DNA of 64,000 nt from Bin87 sp026710825 (GTDB lineage: Bacteria; Chloroflexota; Dehalococcoidia; Lucifugimonadales; UBA3495), in contig OZ247427.1 of NCBI GenBank assembly GCA_965232815.1, positions 1,860,001 to 1,924,000 on the forward strand, read 5' to 3'. Positions 24,612 to 34,338 of this stretch are shown here, piece by piece. Under the pieces are notes generated by a model. It ran no database searches, was not told the origin of the DNA, and saw only the letters and a program-made list of their open reading frames with translations. Within the stretch, counting starts at the first letter, position 1. The number at the start of each line of letters is the position of its first letter. The translations under genes were made by a program, and so were the position numbers.

Positions 24612-25130
24612 CTATCCGAATTTCAACTCCTGCCCGAACCGCTCGCCGTGGGTGATCTCCGACATCGGCTTGCGCGGCGTTCCCGTGCCCGCCGGCCTCA
24701 TGATGCGGTAGCCAAACGGCAGCACCGTGACCAGTTCCATGTCTTCGGGTATGCCCAGCAGTGCCTTCACTTGGTCCTGCTGCTCGCCCCGGATGCCTAC
24801 GAAGCAGGTGCCCAGGCCCTCCGACCATGCGACCAGTTCCATCTGCTGCAACGCCCGGCCCGCGTCCAGCTGCGGACGCCGCGTTTCCCCCATCACTACG
24901 GCGATGGCCATCGGTGCCTGCCCGATGAACGTCCCCTGGGTGCAGATTTCCCCCAGTTGGGCGATGGTGTCCTTATTCCGCACCACGATGAAGTGCCACG
25001 GCTGCGTGTTGCTGGAACTGGGAGCCCACCGCGCCGCCTGCAAAATCCGGTGGAGCACGTCGTCCGGCACTGGATCAGGCTTGAAATCCCGAATGGTTCG
25101 GCGCCGCCTGATGCTTTCAAATACGTCCAT
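24612..25130 (-). CDS. Nitroreductase family protein
   Basis: A 172-aa FMN-dependent NADH:flavin oxidoreductase-like protein: FESIRRRRTIRDFKPDPVPD is the typical FMN-phosphate-binding start, WAPSSSNTQPWHFIVV is the second motif, and GLGTCFVGIRG the third. GGAGG precedes the ATG at 25130 by 8 nt; TTG 2 codons earlier is not needed. It is the second of two tandem nitroreductases; the pair differ in length and probably in substrate. Confidence 0.9.
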   Translation of the reverse strand: MDVFESIRRRRTIRDFKPDPVPDDVLHRILQAARWAPSSSNTQPWHFIVVRNKDTIAQLGEICTQGTFIGQAPMAIAVVMGETRRPQLDAGRALQQMELVAWSEGLGTCFVGIRGEQQDQVKALLGIPEDMELVTVLPFGYRIMRPAGTGTPRKPMSEITHGERFGQELKFG

Positions 25131-25177
25131 TTCCAAACCTCCAGTGATGCAATGGGCCCATGATCTTTGGGTCTCAA

Positions 25178-25819
25178 TCAGTCGGCGATGTACGGCTGGC
25201 CCCAGCGGTCCTGGTACACCACGTCCGTCAACGGGCCACGACGCACCGGCCCAAAGTTCCCCATGGGGTAGCCGATGGGCAAAATCGCATACGAATGGAC
25301 GCCCGCCGGCAGTCCCAGTATCTCGTCCACCTCACTCGCATGGCGAAGGTGCCGGCTGGTCAGCGTAGCGCCCAGCCCCAGCGCGCGGGTCGCCAGCAGC
25401 ATGTTCTGCACTGCAGGATAGATTGACGCGCCGGACCCGCGGGTCGGCGCGTCCTCGCCGTCGTCCTGGCAGGCCACAATCCAAACCGGCGCCTCGTGAT
25501 AGTGCTCGGTCAGGTATTCCACGGCGTCGTGCTGACGGCGGTACCGGCCGGGACTGGAACCCGGCGGCGGCTCGCTGCCCCGGTAGCGCGGCCCGACCAC
25601 CTCGTCAAAGGCCTTCTGGTACCACTTCTGCACCTGCTCCTTGATGCTGCGGTCTTTGACCACCAGGAACCGCCAGCGCTGGTTGGCTCCGCCGTTGGCC
25701 GCCCATTGGCCGGCCTGCAGAATCTGGTGGACCAGCTCGTCCGGCACCGGGTCCGGCTTCAGCCGCCGCATCGCCCGCGTGGTGCGCATGATGTGAAACA
25801 GTTCGGTTCCTTCTGGCAT
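25178..25819 (-). CDS. Nitroreductase family protein, longer paralog
   Basis: A 213-aa protein: TTRAMRRLKPDPVPDELVHQ, then WAANGGANQRWRFLVVKD, then ASIYPAVQNMLLATRALGLG. Compared with the neighbour it has an insert with RGSEPPPGSSPGRYRRQHDA and EAPVWIVACQDD. The Arg residues at the N-terminus would bind FMN phosphate. The ATG at 25819 has GGAG 7 nt upstream; the frame from 25858 would add an unlikely N-terminus. The tandem nitroreductases and the crotonase/hydrolase genes upstream could form one transcript. Confidence 0.88.
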   Translation of the reverse strand: MPEGTELFHIMRTTRAMRRLKPDPVPDELVHQILQAGQWAANGGANQRWRFLVVKDRSIKEQVQKWYQKAFDEVVGPRYRGSEPPPGSSPGRYRRQHDAVEYLTEHYHEAPVWIVACQDDGEDAPTRGSGASIYPAVQNMLLATRALGLGATLTSRHLRHASEVDEILGLPAGVHSYAILPIGYPMGNFGPVRRGPLTDVVYQDRWGQPYIAD

Positions 25820-25900
25820 AACGTACTCCAAAGTCCCCTCTTCCTTGATGGGTGGCACATACGCCTCTGGCTGGAGAGGGTTAGGGTGGGGGTGAAATCG

Positions 25901-26668
25901 TCAGAATCTTGGTTGTCGTTTCTCCAGGAACGCCGTCATCGCCTCGTTGGGATACGGTGTGTTGAAGCACAACGAGAACGCCTTGATGCTGTACTCTGCG
26001 GCCGCTTCCTGTCCCATCTCCAGCCACGCCGACACAATCTGTTTCTGCGTGGCGAGAATGTAGCGCCCCATGCCCAGGAAGGTTTCCGCGGTTTCCTGCG
26101 CTGCTGCCTCCAGTTGTGCTTTGGGGACCACTTTGTCCACCAGCCCCATGTTCAGGGCTTCGCTTGCATCCACAGTTTCGCCCGTCAGCAGCATCCGGCG
26201 CGCACGCCCGAGTCCCACCGTCGGCGGCAGCAGCGACGCCTCGATCACCGACGGCAGCCCGACCAGCACCTCCGGCAATCCGAACACGGCATCCTCGGCC
26301 GCCACGCGGATATCACAAGCCAGCGCCAACTCAAACGCTCCGCCCAGGCAGGGCCCGTGTATCGCCGCGACCACTGGCAGCGGGGCATTCAGGACTCCTC
26401 GCGCTGCGCCATGCAGGGACCGGATGAATTGCTCCGCCGACAGCGGCTCGAGGTCCTTCATCTCGTGCAGGTCAACGCCGGCGGAAAATGCCCGGTCGCC
26501 TTCGCCGCGCAAGATGATGGCACGCAGCGACTCATCCTGACCGCACTCGTCAACGCGGTCCCGCAACTCCCGAAATACGTCGGGCCCCAGCAGGTTCAGA
26601 TGCGTCCGGCCATCAATCTCCAGCGTTGCGATCGCATCCCGCCGCTTGACCATGACTCCCGTCGTCAT
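25901..26668 (-). CDS. Enoyl-CoA hydratase/isomerase family protein
   Basis: A 255-aa crotonase with GEGDRAFSAGVDLHEMKD and AAIHGPCLGGAFELALACDI as the oxyanion-hole motifs and LPEVLVGLPSVIEASLLPPT in the active-site region, where the classical Glu residues are partly replaced. It probably acts on CoA thioesters. Its ATG overlaps the end of the upstream alpha/beta hydrolase by 4 nt (ATGA), so the two work together. Confidence 0.9.
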   Translation of the reverse strand: MTTGVMVKRRDAIATLEIDGRTHLNLLGPDVFRELRDRVDECGQDESLRAIILRGEGDRAFSAGVDLHEMKDLEPLSAEQFIRSLHGAARGVLNAPLPVVAAIHGPCLGGAFELALACDIRVAAEDAVFGLPEVLVGLPSVIEASLLPPTVGLGRARRMLLTGETVDASEALNMGLVDKVVPKAQLEAAAQETAETFLGMGRYILATQKQIVSAWLEMGQEAAAEYSIKAFSLCFNTPYPNEAMTAFLEKRQPRF

Positions 26669-27447
26669 GCTGCGTTCCTCGCCTGCGCGCCCTCAATGAA
26701 CCGCAGCACCTCAAAGTTGAAGATCTCCGGTTTCTCGAAATACACCGAGTGCCCCGCCTCCGGCACCCGCAGCAACTTTGATCCTGGTATCGCTTTTGCG
26801 CCAGCGGCGATCACCTGCGGCGGTGAGATCTGATCATCCTCGCCCACGAAGAACAGCGTCGGGATGTTCAGGTTCGCCAGTTCCTCCGGCCCGGGCCCCG
26901 CCGGTAGTCCTCCGGGCGGGGTGTGCCGCGGCGGGTTGGTCCGCGAAATCTGGAGGTACAGGTTCGCCAGATTCGGACTGCGCTGCACGAACAGGGGCGA
27001 CACTGCCCTGAATCCAATTTCATCGGACGCAGTGTTTGTCGCCGCCCAGTTGCGCTGCTCGGCCACCACTTCTGGCACGGTCATTCCGCCAACCGTATCG
27101 GCCATCACCAGCGTTTTCACGCGATCAGGATATTTCACGGCAAACCCCAGCATCGTCCGTCCCCCCATCGACTGCGCCACCAGGTGCGCCGACTCGACCC
27201 CCAGGTGGTCCAGCAACCCCCGAAGGTCGTCCACGAACTTCGCGGCCCCCGGACCCTCCGGCACGTCCAGCGAATGCCCGAAACCGCGATGGTCGAAGGT
27301 GATGCACTGGTAACGCTGCGAGAAAAACGGGATCTGCTGCCACCAGCTCAGCAGGTTCCCGCCCGCGCCGTGCGCGAATACGATCGCCTCGCCCTCTCCG
27401 TAGCATTGGTAATGCAGGTCTATCCCGTTAATTTTTGCGCTGCTCAC
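26665..27447 (-). CDS. Alpha/beta hydrolase (enol-lactonase-like)
   Basis: A 260-aa hydrolase: VFAHGAGGNLLSWWQQIPFF, TFDHRGFGHSLD, nucleophile elbow VAQSMGGRTMLG, acid in FVGEDDQISPP and final His in EAGHSVYFEKPE. Its size and motifs resemble 3-oxoadipate enol-lactonase-like enzymes, which open lactone rings in aromatic breakdown; the substrate is not proved. GTG 27447 is chosen since AGAGGTGA lies just upstream and homology begins at the next residues; an ATG-type start upstream (27558) adds unlike sequence. Coupled to the crotonase gene. Confidence 0.85.
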   Translation of the reverse strand: MSSAKINGIDLHYQCYGEGEAIVFAHGAGGNLLSWWQQIPFFSQRYQCITFDHRGFGHSLDVPEGPGAAKFVDDLRGLLDHLGVESAHLVAQSMGGRTMLGFAVKYPDRVKTLVMADTVGGMTVPEVVAEQRNWAATNTASDEIGFRAVSPLFVQRSPNLANLYLQISRTNPPRHTPPGGLPAGPGPEELANLNIPTLFFVGEDDQISPPQVIAAGAKAIPGSKLLRVPEAGHSVYFEKPEIFNFEVLRFIEGAQARNAA

Positions 27448-27676
27448 GTGGTCACCTCTAGTGGTAGTGCGTTTGCCCCTTGCTCGCGCCGATTCTAGCA
27501 TGCTTTCCCGCCGTTTCCGGCTCCTTCCATCCCTCGCCGGGCCACACCTTGATTCCATATCATCGTTTCAACGCCCGTACCGTTTTCTGTGCACGATCGC
27601 GTCAACGTTTGTGCGAGCGCGTTTCGTTTATTGGTTGTACACACAATTGTTTTTGTGAAAGTCGCAGCGAACGCCA

Positions 27677-27705
27677 TTGACTTTTTGATCTCGGATCAAT
27701 AAGAT
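27677..27705 (+). promoter_or_regulatory. Sigma-70-type promoter with operator-like palindrome
   Basis: TTGACT (27677-27682) and TAAGAT (27700-27705) are spaced by exactly 17 bp, a near-consensus pair. Within the spacer lies a perfect inverted repeat, TTGATC-TCG-GATCAA (27685-27699). It would sit under RNA polymerase and is an attractive repressor site. Transcription would start near 27712, ahead of the peptide gene at 27737. The region is far more AT-rich than its surroundings. Confidence 0.65.
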
Positions 27706-27736
27706 TTTTTATAGTATGATCGGAGCGATTGATATT

Positions 27737-27922
27737 ATGACTACTTCGAAAGATATGCACGAGCAGGAAGAAAAGGAACCGGAAAACACTTCTGACGATC
27801 AGGAATTGGATCTGTCCGATTTGGAAAAGATCGTGGGCGGTGCTGGCCGTATTGATGAGGTAGCCCTGCAGAATAACAGCACCGGCAACTCATCCGGTTG
27901 GTGGACCGATCCGAATCTGTAG
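27737..27922 (+). CDS. Small peptide with double-glycine leader, RiPP/microcin-like precursor
   Basis: A 61-aa product starting MTTSKDMHEQEEKEPENTSD. An acidic leader leads to LDLSDLEKIVGG, a typical double-glycine leader motif; cleavage after GG would release AGRIDEVALQNNSTGNSSGW and six more residues (WTDPNL). The core has no Cys, so it is unlikely to be a lanthipeptide; it is rich in Ser, Thr, Asn and Trp. The ATG at 27737 is preferred over 27716 since that one is only 4 nt from the predicted transcription start, and CGGAGCG lies before 27737. Own promoter and terminator. No protease/ABC exporter or modification enzyme is visible nearby, so it is an orphan. Confidence 0.6.
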   Translation: MTTSKDMHEQEEKEPENTSDDQELDLSDLEKIVGGAGRIDEVALQNNSTGNSSGWWTDPNL

Positions 27923-28006
27923 ATTGTCTGCGGTGTCCCGGTGCAATTGGGCATCTGAAGATGCGCCGTCGATTTAATCGATCTCCGAACCCGCGATGAA
28001 CTTGGA

Positions 28007-28034
28007 CCGCCGACAGCAAGTTGGCGGTTTTTAT
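28007..28034 (+). terminator. Rho-independent terminator
   Basis: CCGCC (28007-28011) and GGCGG (28023-28027) are followed by TTTTTATTTT. An overlapping pair AACTTG (27999-28004) / CAAGTT (28017-28022) offers an alternative hairpin. It closes the small-peptide transcript. Confidence 0.7.
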
Positions 28035-28080
28035 TTTGCCGTGCGCTCGGCGACGCGACCCCAGGCGGAGAGGCTGAAAC

Positions 28081-28482
28081 GTGAACGACAATCAATGGCC
28101 GGAAAGCGCAGCGAAGGCGGTCACGGCCATCGAGGGCTTCATGGCCGCCCTCAACGCCCGTGATGACGTGGTTCTCCTCGACCTGCTGCATCTGCCCCAC
28201 GTGCGCGTCTCCGGCGCCGGCGTCGCCATCTGGCACGATCGCGCCGAGTTGGAGGCCACCTACCTTCGCGATTTCTACCAACGCGCCGGCCCCGACTGGC
28301 ACCACACCATCCTCGATTCCGCCGATGTGCTGCACAGTTCCCAGTACAAGGTACACGTGCTGATCCAGTTCACCCGCTGCGATGCCCAAGGCGACCCCAT
28401 CGCCACCTACCGCTCCCTCTGGATCATGACCGATTCCGACGGCCGTTGGGGCGCACAGGCCCGCTCCTCCTTCGCCCCATGA
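28081..28482 (+). CDS. SnoaL/NTF2-like fold protein
   Basis: A 133-aa protein of NTF2-like type: AVTAIEGFMAALNARDDVVL is the first helix, followed by LHLPHVRVSGAGVAIWHDRA, a long strand region (HTILDSADVLHSSQYKVHVL) and RSLWIMTDSDGRWGAQARSS. Such cone-shaped proteins bind small ligands or act as isomerases or hydrolases. It starts with GTG, with GGAGAGG 9 nt upstream. It is downstream of the peptide gene but separated by a terminator, so it is probably transcribed separately. Confidence 0.8.
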   Translation: MNDNQWPESAAKAVTAIEGFMAALNARDDVVLLDLLHLPHVRVSGAGVAIWHDRAELEATYLRDFYQRAGPDWHHTILDSADVLHSSQYKVHVLIQFTRCDAQGDPIATYRSLWIMTDSDGRWGAQARSSFAP

Positions 28483-28545
28483 GGAATGACTGATGCATCC
28501 CCTATGGCATCATGTTGGTGTCCTTGGGGGTTCGGTGAGAACTCG

Positions 28546-28575
28546 AGGCCGCCAGCAATGGCGGCCTTTGTTTTT
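28546..28575 (+). terminator. Rho-independent terminator
   Basis: Perfect 8-bp stem AGGCCGCC (28546-28553) / GGCGGCCT (28560-28567), loop AGCAAT, followed by a T-rich tail TTTGTTTTT. It ends the transcript of the NTF2-like gene. Confidence 0.85.
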
Positions 28576-28747
28576 ATCGCATCCCCGCAGATCACCAGAT
28601 CCCGCGTCGATGGATTCAATCTGTATCGCCATGCGTCGATGGTCACCGCATCACGGTGGCTGTACTCACGCATGCCGGCTCCACAACCCCGGTCAACCCG
28701 CCGTGTTTGATGTTAGACTCGCCTGAAACACACGTCGGGAGGACATA

Positions 28748-29305
28748 ATGGCCAGGACACCTACCGTAACCCGCGAATCAGTCCCCGAAAACGAACAGGC
28801 CGCATTCGATGCTTTCGTAGCCGACCGCGGCGAGGTCCCTGCCACGGGCCCGGGCTCAGTGATGCTCAACGCCCCCGAGGTCGCCCAGCGCGCCCTTGGT
28901 TTGGCCCTCTACCTCCGCACCGACACCTCGCTCGACCCGCGCATCCGCGAACTGGCGATGCTCCTGGCCGCCCGCGAGAATGACTGCCAGTTCATCTGGA
29001 ACGCCCATGCGCCACCGGCCCGCCGCGCCGGCCTGCGCGATGACATCGTTGACGCCCTGCGCGACAAGCAGGAAATCCCCAACCCGGCCGCCGACGAAAA
29101 CGCCGTCATCAACTACGGTCGCGAGTTTTTCCGCACGCGCCGCGTCAGCCAGGAAGCATTCGACGCCGTCATCGGTCAGTTCGGCCGCAACGGCGCAACG
29201 GAACTGACCACGCTCATGGGCTGCTACGCCATGCTGGCATTCAACGTCAACGCCTTTGGCGTGGAATTGCCCGACAACATCACCGAAGCCCCGTTGCCCA
29301 TCTAG
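28748..29305 (+). CDS. Carboxymuconolactone decarboxylase (CMD) family protein
   Basis: A 185-aa helical CMD-like protein. LDPRIRELAMLLAARENDC leads into QFIWNAHAPPARRAGL, giving Cys80 and His87 in a CxxxxxxH arrangement typical of the family. AhpD-like members use Cys pairs, but here only one Cys is in place, so lactone decarboxylation or a related role is more likely than peroxidase; this is inference. It shares layout with 60108-60659. A TCGGGAGG motif lies before the ATG. It precedes an amidohydrolase gene. Confidence 0.85.
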   Translation: MARTPTVTRESVPENEQAAFDAFVADRGEVPATGPGSVMLNAPEVAQRALGLALYLRTDTSLDPRIRELAMLLAARENDCQFIWNAHAPPARRAGLRDDIVDALRDKQEIPNPAADENAVINYGREFFRTRRVSQEAFDAVIGQFGRNGATELTTLMGCYAMLAFNVNAFGVELPDNITEAPLPI

Positions 29306-29329
29306 CGCCGACAGTCTCGAAATCAACCC

Positions 29330-29358
29330 GTCGTTCCTGCGAAAGCAGGAACCCAGGA
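29330..29358. repeat. GTCGTTCC-type inverted repeat (family C variant)
   Basis: GTCGTTCCTGCGAAAGCAGG with AACCCAGG; a second, inverted copy follows at about 29394-29432. Confidence 0.65.
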
Positions 29359-29393
29359 ACGTATCTGCTACTGAAACGCTGGTCCGGTAGCAG

Positions 29394-29432
29394 TTCTGCT
29401 GGATTCCCGCGGACGCGGAAATGACGGCATTT
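29394..29432. repeat. Family C repeat, opposite direction
   Basis: CTGGATTCCCGCGGACGCGG then AAATGACGG: mirrors the copy at 29330, so the pair flanks about 35 bp. Confidence 0.65.
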
Positions 29433-29476
29433 GTCAAATAGATAACATCGCCTGCCAGCGGTAAGGGGGAGAGAAC

Positions 29477-30478
29477 ATGGCCAGCCCGCGCGACACTTGG
29501 CTTGCCCAACACGTTGAGGAAGCCATTGAACCCGACCTTCCCATCTGCGACCCGCACCACCATTTCTGGGATCGCGAGGGTGACCGCTACCTGCTCGACC
29601 AGTTGACCGATGATCTCGGCGGCGGCCACAATGTGACCCAGACCGTGTTCATCGAATGCCACTCCATGTATCGCGCCGCCGGGCCGGATGAAACGCGCTC
29701 CATCGGAGAAACCGAGTTCGTGCAGGGCATCGCCGCCCAGAGCGCCAGCGGTCAGTACGGCTCCACCGAGGTCGCCGCCGGTATCGTCGGCAACGCCAAC
29801 CTCATGCTCGGCGACGCCGTTCAGCCGGTCCTCGAAGCTCACCTCGCCGCCAGCGCCAATCGTTTCCGCGGAATCCGTTTCTCCTGCGCTTGGGATGCCA
29901 GTCCCGAGGTGTCTCCCGGTAGCACGAATACCCAGGGCATGCTGTCCGATCCCCGGCTCCGCGCCGGATTCGACCGGTTGCAGAGCATGGAATTGAGCTT
30001 CGACGCCCTCGTCTACCACACTCAGTTGGGCCAACTCGCCGAGTTGGCCGCCGCGTTCCCCAATGCCGTCATCATCGTGAACCACATCGGCCGCCCGTTG
30101 GGCGTCGGACCCTACGCGGGCCGGCGGGACGAGGTGTTCGCGGCCTGGCAGCAGGGCATTGCCGCGGTGGCCCAGCACGAAAACGTCGTCTGCAAGCTCG
30201 GCGGGTTCGGCAACGTCATCAGCGGCTACGACTGGCATCGCCAGGATGTCCCGCCTACCTCACAGGATGTGGCGGACACCATCCGCCCGTGGCTTGAACA
30301 CTGCATCCAGCACTTTGGACCCGACCGATGCATGTTCGAGAGCAACTTCCCGGTCGACAAAAATTCCTACGCTTACGTCACTTGCTGGAACGCCTTCAAG
30401 CGCGTCACTAGTGGTTACTCCCAATCCGAAAAGGCCGCCATGTACCAGGGAACCGCCGTCCGAGCCTACCGCCTGTAA
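29477..30478 (+). CDS. Amidohydrolase-2 family hydrolase, paralog of 13727-14743
   Basis: A 333-aa TIM-barrel hydrolase beginning with ICDPHHHFWDRE (His27-29). It shares with its paralog VFIECHSMYR versus VFLEARSMYR, GDETR/EELRSxGE, FRGIRFSCAWDASP, IIVNHIGRPLGVGPYAGR, GPDRCMFESNFPVDK and the SYxYxxxxNAFKRxTxGYS end. Differences cluster between residues 150-185. Probable lactone or amide hydrolase. It follows a CMD-like gene, a frequent association in lactone breakdown. AGGGGGAGAGAAC precedes the ATG. Confidence 0.88.
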   Translation: MASPRDTWLAQHVEEAIEPDLPICDPHHHFWDREGDRYLLDQLTDDLGGGHNVTQTVFIECHSMYRAAGPDETRSIGETEFVQGIAAQSASGQYGSTEVAAGIVGNANLMLGDAVQPVLEAHLAASANRFRGIRFSCAWDASPEVSPGSTNTQGMLSDPRLRAGFDRLQSMELSFDALVYHTQLGQLAELAAAFPNAVIIVNHIGRPLGVGPYAGRRDEVFAAWQQGIAAVAQHENVVCKLGGFGNVISGYDWHRQDVPPTSQDVADTIRPWLEHCIQHFGPDRCMFESNFPVDKNSYAYVTCWNAFKRVTSGYSQSEKAAMYQGTAVRAYRL

Positions 30479-30536
30479 CCGCGATGCTTGCTTGACCACA
30501 CCATGACCGTGTGCTATCTTCCCGCCACAACCGAAT

Positions 30537-30633
30537 ATGATTCTGGCGGGAGCTTGGTTTTGCCAGGCTGAGAGGGCGGCCGAAAAGCCGCCGACCGTAG
30601 CACCTGATCCGGGTAATGCCGGCGTAGGAATTG
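30537..30633 (+). ncRNA. TPP riboswitch (THI element)
   Basis: The conserved thiamine-pyrophosphate aptamer elements are present in order: GGGAGC, GGCTGAGAG, a GC-rich variable stem (GGCGGCCGAAAAGCCGCC), GACC, CACCTGATCCGGGTAATGCC and GGCGTAGGA. It lies upstream of the SSS transporter and thiC, both on the same strand. TPP binding would fold the aptamer and favour the downstream terminator, shutting off the genes. Confidence 0.92.
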
Positions 30634-30649
30634 GAACTTCCTTTGATTA

Positions 30650-30678
30650 CCGCCAGAGTTGAAAAACTGGCGGTTTTT
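30650..30678 (+). terminator. Terminator of the TPP riboswitch
   Basis: CCGCCAG (30650-30656) pairs with CTGGCGG (30667-30673), followed by TTTTT. The same heptamer CTGGCGG also occurs at 30543-30549 in the 5' part of the aptamer and could pair with 30650-30656 instead, acting as an antiterminator when TPP is absent. Confidence 0.8.
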
Positions 30679-30732
30679 CGTTGCCCTTGGCCCACGTGAT
30701 CCGCCGCGGTTGTTACGACCGGGAGGTTCGTA

Positions 30733-32232
30733 ATGCTGGATACCACTCTGGGCATCGCAACCCTGGTAATCGCCTGCGCCGTCTTTCTGGTGCTGGGCCT
30801 GACTTACGCTTGGCGTCGTCGACTCCAGAGCGTCGAGGACTACACCGTCTCCCGCAACCACGCACCCACCAACGTCGGAATCGCAACCTTGGTCGCCTCC
30901 ATGTTCGGCACCTGGGTTCTCCTCAGCCCCGGCGAGTCCGGCGCAAACTTTGGCATCATTTCCCTCGTCGGCTACGCCCTCGGCATGGCGGGCATCCCCG
31001 TCATGTTCATGTTCGTGGGCCCCCGCATCCGCCAGTTGATGCCCAACGGGCACTCCGTCACCGAGTACGTTCGCCATCGCTACGGTTTGGTGCCGTTCGT
31101 CTCAATCTTTGTGGTCATCATCTTCGTCATCGGCATCTTCATCACCGCCGAGATGACCGCCATCACCGCCGCCGTCAGCATCCTGACTGGCTCGCCGGCC
31201 TGGGCCACCGCCGTTGCCGTCGGCATCGTGGTCATCGCTTACACCGCTTATGGCGGCCTGCGGGTGTCCATATACACCGACCGCATCCAGTTCTGGATCC
31301 TGATCCCGGTGCTGATCCTGCTGCTGGTCGTGGCAGCCGTACTCGTTGGCAGCGCTGGCGCTTGGAAGGCCGCCGGTGCGTCCGGAGCGTTATCCGTGTC
31401 CAACCCCGGCAGTTATTACTTCGCAATTGTGCTGATCATCGGCATCGTCGCCTCCAACGCCTTCCACCCCGGCATGTGGCAGCGCGTGTACACCGTGGAG
31501 AACCAGCGGTCGCTCAACCGTAGCCTGTGGGCCGCCGCCGGAATCGCCATCCCGCTCACGTTCCTCATGGGCATGGCTGGCATCGCCGCCGTCGGCAACG
31601 GTTCCGTCGCTCCCTTCCAGTACCCCGAGGTTGCCGCGGCTCTCTTCGCCTTGGCCGGCGACGTGTTCCCACTGTGGATGCACTTCCTCATGCTCATCTG
31701 CGCGCTGATGCTCGCCATGAGCACCCTGGATACCCTGATGAACGGCCTCGCCAGCGGCATCGCGGCTGACATGGCCGGCGTGGGAATGCAGCGAGGCACC
31801 CTCATGACCCTGGCCCGCGCAATCACCGTCATCGTCGCCATCCCTGCCATCATCGTCGCCTCCCAGGGCCACAGCGTCCTCTACGTCTTCTTGATCGCCG
31901 ACCTGCTCGGCGCAGCCATCGCGGTGCCCATGCTGATCGGTCTCTACTCCACGCGAATGCCTGGCTGGGGTGTGCTGCTGGCCGGAGGTGTCGGCATCGT
32001 CATCGGTGCGCTCTACTACCCCAAGCCCGACCTGCTCTCCCCGTGGGCGCTCGTCTCCCCCATCGGTGGGCAGATGTTCTTCGCGTTCGCCTCGGCGCTG
32101 GTCATCTCATCCGTAATCGCATTCGTCATCATCATGGGCCAACGCATGGTTGCGCCTTCGCAGGAGTACGACTTCGCCGCCCTGGACTCGGACGTCGGTC
32201 TCATCGATGAGCCGGCCGTAGCCGACGACTAA
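30733..32232 (+). CDS. Sodium:solute symporter (SSS), candidate thiamine-precursor transporter
   Basis: A 499-aa protein with about 13 membrane helices. SVEDYTVSRNHAPTNVGIAT is a typical SSS N-terminal motif (DYxxxxR), followed by LVASMFGTWVLLSPGESGAN and YTAYGGLRVSIYTDRIQFWI, where SSS members bind sodium. It sits right behind a TPP riboswitch and ahead of thiC, so it probably imports a thiamine precursor (such as hydroxymethylpyrimidine) or thiamine; SSS-family ThiV was predicted for this role in comparative genomics of thiamine regulons. GGGAGG lies 7 nt before the ATG. Confidence 0.88.
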   Translation: MLDTTLGIATLVIACAVFLVLGLTYAWRRRLQSVEDYTVSRNHAPTNVGIATLVASMFGTWVLLSPGESGANFGIISLVGYALGMAGIPVMFMFVGPRIRQLMPNGHSVTEYVRHRYGLVPFVSIFVVIIFVIGIFITAEMTAITAAVSILTGSPAWATAVAVGIVVIAYTAYGGLRVSIYTDRIQFWILIPVLILLLVVAAVLVGSAGAWKAAGASGALSVSNPGSYYFAIVLIIGIVASNAFHPGMWQRVYTVENQRSLNRSLWAAAGIAIPLTFLMGMAGIAAVGNGSVAPFQYPEVAAALFALAGDVFPLWMHFLMLICALMLAMSTLDTLMNGLASGIAADMAGVGMQRGTLMTLARAITVIVAIPAIIVASQGHSVLYVFLIADLLGAAIAVPMLIGLYSTRMPGWGVLLAGGVGIVIGALYYPKPDLLSPWALVSPIGGQMFFAFASALVISSVIAFVIIMGQRMVAPSQEYDFAALDSDVGLIDEPAVADD

Positions 32233-32250
32233 TACTCCACACAACCACTC

Positions 32251-32275
32251 GTAGGGGCGCATAACCATTCGCCCC
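32251..32275. repeat. Palindromic repeat A, variant
   Basis: GTAGGGGCGCATAACC and ATTCGCCCC, between the symporter and thiC. It may attenuate or protect the shared transcript. Confidence 0.75.
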
Positions 32276-32321
32276 AAATCGTTTCCAATATCCAACGTCA
32301 CCCGCCAGGAGGAACCACCAC

Positions 32322-34202
<1,881 letters not shown>

Positions 34203-34261
34203 ACGCCAACCTGATCGGCGACCGTGATCATCTCGCGGTCGCCGATGCTGGACTCCGTTTG

Positions 34262-34287
34262 CGGGGGCGAATAATTATTCGCCCCCG
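34262..34287. repeat. Palindromic repeat A, perfect copy
   Basis: A perfect 26-bp palindrome with half-site CGGGGGCGAATAA, placed between convergent thiC and the antiporter gene, so it could end both transcripts. Confidence 0.85.
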
Positions 34288-34338
34288 TTCAACCTTCCCG
34301 CGCCAACTCGGATCCCGGTACCCTTGTAACCCGGACCG

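Noticed and set aside
27716..27736. Earlier ATG for the small GG-leader peptide
   Set aside because: It lies about 4 nt after the predicted transcription start and has no ribosome-binding site; 27737 has a purine-rich site.
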